From an uncultured Chryseolinea sp. (GTDB lineage Bacteria > Bacteroidota > Bacteroidia > Cytophagales > Cyclobacteriaceae): 9,492 nt of DNA. Below, in pieces: positions 6,422-9,492 of the stretch (position 1 is the first letter of the stretch; each line of letters begins with the position of its first letter). The notes beneath the pieces were generated by a model, which saw only the letters and a program-made list of their open reading frames with translations, made no database searches and had not been told where the DNA came from. Position numbers and translations under genes: made by a program. The stretch is from contig CAMLER010000159.1 of NCBI GenBank assembly GCA_946478915.1, positions 1 through 9,492 on the forward strand, written 5' to 3'.

Positions 6422-6871
6422 ATGGAAAAGAAAGCCGAAATCCAGAAAACGATATATGACAACGCCAAGAGCCATTTTCTTGGAAATTTTCCCGACTCCC
6501 TGCCAATAGAGCAAGCTTACGTGCACATTGGAATTTATCTGGGATGGATTATCGACACCGGCTTATATTCTGAATATTTCGAAGAGGAAGCCTCTAACCA
6601 AATTTTCCGGTTCAAGCGCCGTGAAATCTCATGTACGATCCTCAGTGAAATTTGGGATGGTTACCTCGGATTTGAGTTGTTTAGCAAACTCGGTAACATG
6701 TTTACTTATTATTATTACGGAGGCGGCCTTTACAGAAATGATTATGACGAAATTTTAGTTAAAGCTCTCCCGTCGATTTATCACGTTACCGATAGCTGGG
6801 AGAACTATGAGAAGATGAAAACGCGTATTGATATGCGTTATTCTGACTGGCGCAAACTCGTAGGTTGCTGA
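6422..6871 (+). CDS. Small DUF7832-like protein of unknown function
   Basis: A 149-residue soluble protein with no signal peptide or membrane segment. The stretch from residue 15 to about 45 (AKSHFLGNFPDSLP, then AYVHIGIYLGWIIDTGLYS) resembles the opening of DUF7832-type proteins as I remember them, which pair a FP..LP motif with a H.G..L.W..... block. A second conserved-looking part is the aromatic run FTYYYYGG (94-101) followed by YRNDYDE (104-110). The C-terminal 30 residues are charged and rich in Trp and Tyr. Functions of this family are unknown to me; a role as a small regulatory or immunity-type protein would be speculation. It is preceded by the repeat array and palindrome and ends with its stop codon directly touching that of the convergent gene. 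Coding status is supported by length, composition and the family resemblance. Confidence 0.75.
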   Translation: MEKKAEIQKTIYDNAKSHFLGNFPDSLPIEQAYVHIGIYLGWIIDTGLYSEYFEEEASNQIFRFKRREISCTILSEIWDGYLGFELFSKLGNMFTYYYYGGGLYRNDYDEILVKALPSIYHVTDSWENYEKMKTRIDMRYSDWRKLVGC

Positions 6872-8653
6872 TTATTTAATTTTCCCGTTTTTATCGACTA
6901 TACTTTCTTCTGTTTCCCCTTTTAACGTTACTTCACCTGCCTCAGGCTTGAAAAGAATTTCTAATGGCACGAATTCTATGAGGTTGTTCACGCTCCACGC
7001 CAATCCGTCAGAGCGGTAAATTTTCGCTAGTGTCGTTGGGATCTTGTCGTGTGCAGTTCGTTTTTCACTGTAAACCAAAACAAAATACAGTTGCCCTGCG
7101 GCATCCGCATAAACAATACTTCTATAGCTGGTTGAATCCTCCATTAAAAAGTGTTGCTGATCAATCGGAAAATTTATCACAATATCGGCCGTGCGGGTAG
7201 GTACTATCGTGGCGAAATATCCGGAGATGTCAGCTGAATCTTTATACATTAATCCAGCCGTATATTTTTCCTGTTCCAGAATTAATGGCTTATATCTCGA
7301 TGACACAGCGTCTGGCATAGCGGGGATTGAATCAGAACCGGCAATAACCCATCGCAAAGCATTTTCGATTTCCAGGGCTTCCGTGTTTTTTTTCCGTTTT
7401 TCGCGCTCCGCATACTCTTTCAAGGCTTTCACGTAACTTTTTAAAACAACGGTGTTGCTATATGCATTGGTTATAAAGTGTTCATAATCCGCCGACTTGC
7501 GATCAATGTCCGCAGCAGTGAGTTTATCCGCTGCGCTATCGAGCTTGTTGAGATATATCAGCTCGCGCTGAAGTAATTTTTTCCTGAACTGGAAATCAGC
7601 CGAATCGCGGTGAGTTCTATGTTCAAGCAACGTTGAGCGATACTCCAGATCAGATATCTTTAAGGTAAATATATCCATCGGCAACGGATCCGGATCGTAT
7701 TTCTTAAGTTTCTCCAATAACAACTGATCAATCAGTTTCGTAAGGTCGTTTTTTACGGAAACTGAATCTTTGCTCAATTTTTCCCTAAGCTTGTTAATTT
7801 CCGCATCATAAGAGACCAACAATTCCCGCATGGGTATTATGTCTTTTTGTATGCCAGCTTTAACTTTCTCTGCAAATTTTTTATAATTCCAAACCTCTAC
7901 TTCATCTAAAAAGAAATTTGCACCGGTTTCACCATCGGCGGCGTAATTGTGAATTTCATTAAGAGAGAGTGCCTGATCATAGCCCGTTCGCCCAATGGTG
8001 GTAGAACTGGAGCGATAGTTTTCAAAAACCTTTACGCAGGAGTCGAATCTAAGGGCTAATGCGGTGAGCGATTCCAGTGTAGATTCATCAGCCTGTAAAT
8101 AAAGAGATTGCTCCTGAGGGTGTTCGGATTTTATTTTACGAAAAAGCGCGTTCGTCCGTCTATACAACGTATCCGCTAGCGTGAAGTAGTGTTTAACCAT
8201 TTTTACCCGGTCTATTCTCTCCCGAAGACGTTCCATCCTCTTTTCCAGGTCAAATTGGATATCTGAAAGTTTGACCCCAAATTCTCCTGTTCGCAAATCG
8301 CGCCGGTTGTATGCCTGATAGAACTCGCTGTTGCGCTTAATTTCCTTTTCCGTTATCGACTTATATGCCTTATCATAAAAGAAAATGGCTGAATCCATAT
8401 TGGCCACGGCGCTCTTTGTTTGCTTCAACACATCATCTTTCGCAGACTTCTCCTGAAAAATCACACCCATATACATGAATGCATTGGGATTATCATTGGT
8501 CTCTTTCAGGTACCTTTTCAAAAAAGGTTCGGCTTCTTCATATCGCTTCGTATTTAGCAAAGCGAAGATATCTTTGTATTTTACTTTCTGCCCGTACGCT
8601 GAAATTACGACCAATGACAGAAAAATGAACTGAAACAGTTTTATCTTTGTCAT
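6872..8653 (-). CDS. Exported TPR and coiled-coil protein of unknown function
   Basis: A 593-residue protein that I do not recognise as a named family. A signal peptide is clear (residues 1-21, positive start, hydrophobic core, AYG-Q cleavage site), so it is periplasmic or outer-membrane associated. There is no lipobox cysteine. The mature N-terminus (about 24-100) reads as tetratricopeptide-like helix pairs, with RYEEAEPFLKRYLKETNDNPNAFMYMG the best match. Charged helices likely to form coiled coils occupy about 128-158, 283-320 and 405-430. The last hundred residues (about 487-593) turn beta-rich, with alternating hydrophobics such as QLYFVLVYSEKR. It has no catalytic motif. It looks like a Bacteroidota cell-envelope scaffold. 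It is divergent from the thioredoxin gene (81-base shared control region) and converges end to end with the gene at 6422-6871. Confidence 0.85.
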   Translation of the reverse strand: MTKIKLFQFIFLSLVVISAYGQKVKYKDIFALLNTKRYEEAEPFLKRYLKETNDNPNAFMYMGVIFQEKSAKDDVLKQTKSAVANMDSAIFFYDKAYKSITEKEIKRNSEFYQAYNRRDLRTGEFGVKLSDIQFDLEKRMERLRERIDRVKMVKHYFTLADTLYRRTNALFRKIKSEHPQEQSLYLQADESTLESLTALALRFDSCVKVFENYRSSSTTIGRTGYDQALSLNEIHNYAADGETGANFFLDEVEVWNYKKFAEKVKAGIQKDIIPMRELLVSYDAEINKLREKLSKDSVSVKNDLTKLIDQLLLEKLKKYDPDPLPMDIFTLKISDLEYRSTLLEHRTHRDSADFQFRKKLLQRELIYLNKLDSAADKLTAADIDRKSADYEHFITNAYSNTVVLKSYVKALKEYAEREKRKKNTEALEIENALRWVIAGSDSIPAMPDAVSSRYKPLILEQEKYTAGLMYKDSADISGYFATIVPTRTADIVINFPIDQQHFLMEDSTSYRSIVYADAAGQLYFVLVYSEKRTAHDKIPTTLAKIYRSDGLAWSVNNLIEFVPLEILFKPEAGEVTLKGETEESIVDKNGKIK

Positions 8654-8734
8654 CAGAGAGTTCGTTTATCTTTCGAAATTAGTTAAAATTAAGAGATTAG
8701 AGTAACGAAACACTGTGGACTTCGCCGAACGAAA
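8654..8734. promoter_or_regulatory. Divergent promoter region with overlapping candidate -7 boxes
   Basis: This 81-base gap must hold the starts for both flanking genes. On the plus strand, TATCTTTC (8667-8674) matches TAnnTTTG in all but the last base and has TTTG at 8646-8649, 17 bases upstream. On the minus strand, TAATTTCG (8674-8681) matches with one mismatch and has a TTTCG 24 bases upstream, which is rather far. The two boxes share base 8674, so the two polymerases would compete. The spacings are imperfect, hence low confidence in the individual boxes. Confidence 0.28.
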
Positions 8735-9340
8735 ATGACTTTTATCAACCAAAAAATAAGAACCGTCTGGAAGGCGCTTAGACCGTGGGTCATAGTCGTC
8801 GTGGTTTTCCTGTTCCTGCGTTACACAGGGCTGCTTTCAGGGATATCACATGTCACTGGTAGTTTGCTGTTGAGAACGGGGGCCATGAACGCCAGCACCG
8901 AAGAACCTGCTGTTGTAAAATCTTTTAATTACAATTTCAAGATCAAAGATTTGAACGGAACGGTTATTGATTTCAATGACTTTAAAGGCAAAACAATTTT
9001 TCTCAACGTATGGGCCACCTGGTGCGGACCGTGTCGGATAGAGATGCCTTCCATACAAAAGATGTATGATAAGGTTGACAAAGAAAAAATCGTATTTATT
9101 ATGCTAGCGGTCGATGAAAGAAAAGACTTCGACAAGGTGGTGAATTTCATTAATGATAAAGAGTACACTTTCCCCGTATATGTGCCACATGAATTTTTAC
9201 CCGATCAGTTAATGGTTAAAATAATCCCTACTACGTTTGTCATCGATCCTAAGGGCAAAATTGCAACAAAGGAAACTGGAGCAGCAAACTACGATACCGA
9301 CGAATTCAAAAGTTTTCTGGAAGTATTGACTACAAAGTAG
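8735..9340 (+). CDS. Membrane-anchored TlpA-like thioredoxin
   Basis: A 201-residue thiol-disulfide oxidoreductase facing the periplasm. One N-terminal transmembrane anchor (about residues 17-36, after a basic cytoplasmic start) is followed by a linker of about 25 residues and a TlpA/AhpC-TSA-type thioredoxin domain (about 64-200). The active site WCGPC is at residues 96-100 within NVWATWCGPCR. The cis-proline loop is IIPTTF (163-168, Pro165), and VIDPKGKI (169-176) is the usual following strand and turn. Family members keep cysteines of cytochrome c maturation factors or other exported proteins reduced, but no client is encoded nearby. It is transcribed away from the exported 593-residue protein and followed by repeat sequence. 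Confidence 0.94.
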   Translation: MTFINQKIRTVWKALRPWVIVVVVFLFLRYTGLLSGISHVTGSLLLRTGAMNASTEEPAVVKSFNYNFKIKDLNGTVIDFNDFKGKTIFLNVWATWCGPCRIEMPSIQKMYDKVDKEKIVFIMLAVDERKDFDKVVNFINDKEYTFPVYVPHEFLPDQLMVKIIPTTFVIDPKGKIATKETGAANYDTDEFKSFLEVLTTK

Positions 9341-9354
9341 CTTCACTTCGTCTG

Positions 9355-9390
9355 TTATACGCTAATCGTTAATCGTCTGCCGATTTATCG
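9355..9390 (-). repeat. Five heptamer-like units related to CGATTAA, minus orientation
   Basis: Read on the minus strand from 9390 down, the sequence gives CGATAAA plus one extra T, then CGGCAGA, CGATTAA, CGATTAG and CGTATAA. Four of the five fit a CGnnTAR or close pattern, the same motif as the plus-strand array at 9430-9478. It starts 15 bases after the thioredoxin stop. The second unit and the extra base weaken the case. Confidence 0.6.
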
Positions 9391-9429
9391 CTTCCCACTT
9401 TTCAATAAAAAGCTCTCGCGCGCGCCCGT

Positions 9430-9478
9430 CGGATAACGAATAACGGTTAACGGATAGCGGATAACCGATAACGGATAC
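9430..9478 (+). repeat. Tandem array, 7 copies of CGGATAA
   Basis: Seven 7-base units start at 9430, 9437, 9444, 9451, 9458, 9465 and 9472, filling 49 bases. The first C, the T at position 5 and the A at position 6 are invariant; each variant copy departs by one base, or two in rare cases. Sequence before 9430 (CG-rich) and after 9478 does not continue the pattern. With the opposite-facing units at 9355-9390 it forms an imperfect long inverted repeat around a 39-base middle. Confidence 0.92.
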
Positions 9479-9492
9479 AGTCTACTGTACAA

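Overview
The window looks like ordinary chromosome from a free-living Bacteroidota, most likely of the Cytophagales type. The reasons are a Tat-exported Gfo/Idh/MocA oxidoreductase of the kind common in that phylum, a fused SpmA/SpmB-like membrane protein, a membrane-anchored TlpA-like thioredoxin, starts without clear Shine-Dalgarno sequences, and a few TAnnTTTG-like promoter boxes. No rRNA, tRNA, transposase, phage gene or CRISPR array is visible, and no recognisable defence or biosynthetic system is present. The organism assignment is inference from gene content.

Layout: bases 1-121 are non-coding leader. Plus-strand genes follow: a Tat-signal oxidoreductase (122-1516), a prohibitin-like SPFH protein (1709-2527), type II citrate synthase (2605-3903), acyl-CoA-binding protein (4037-4297), 16S rRNA m3U methyltransferase RsmE (4301-5002), and a nucleoside-recognition (SpmA/SpmB fusion) membrane protein that is broken into two reading frames (5034-5951 and 5941-6237). 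A small DUF7832-like protein (6422-6871) then meets, stop codon to stop codon, a minus-strand exported protein of unknown function (6872-8653). The latter is divergent from a membrane-anchored thioredoxin (8735-9340). The last 150 bases hold repeats only.

How the genes work together: the citrate synthase, acyl-CoA-binding protein and RsmE genes are a housekeeping stretch. ACBP and RsmE are only 3 bases apart and are surely co-transcribed, and the broken SpmA/B gene follows 31 bases later. Citrate synthase and ACBP both handle acyl-CoA thioesters, but the repeat-filled gap between them argues against tight coupling. The thioredoxin and the large exported protein both act outside the cytoplasm and share one short control region.

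The most unusual content is in the gaps between genes. There are four short tandem arrays with a period of 7 or 8 bases, each about seven copies long and each with a different unit: AAAGTTC at 3902-3950, AACCTGA at 3984-4032, AATCTTCC at 6305-6360, and CGGATAA at 9430-9478. The last has a five-copy partner in opposite orientation at 9355-9390. In the three degenerate arrays, two or three bases of the unit are invariant while the rest drifts. This pattern, plus the frame-breaking deletion in the SpmA/B gene, is what I would follow up.
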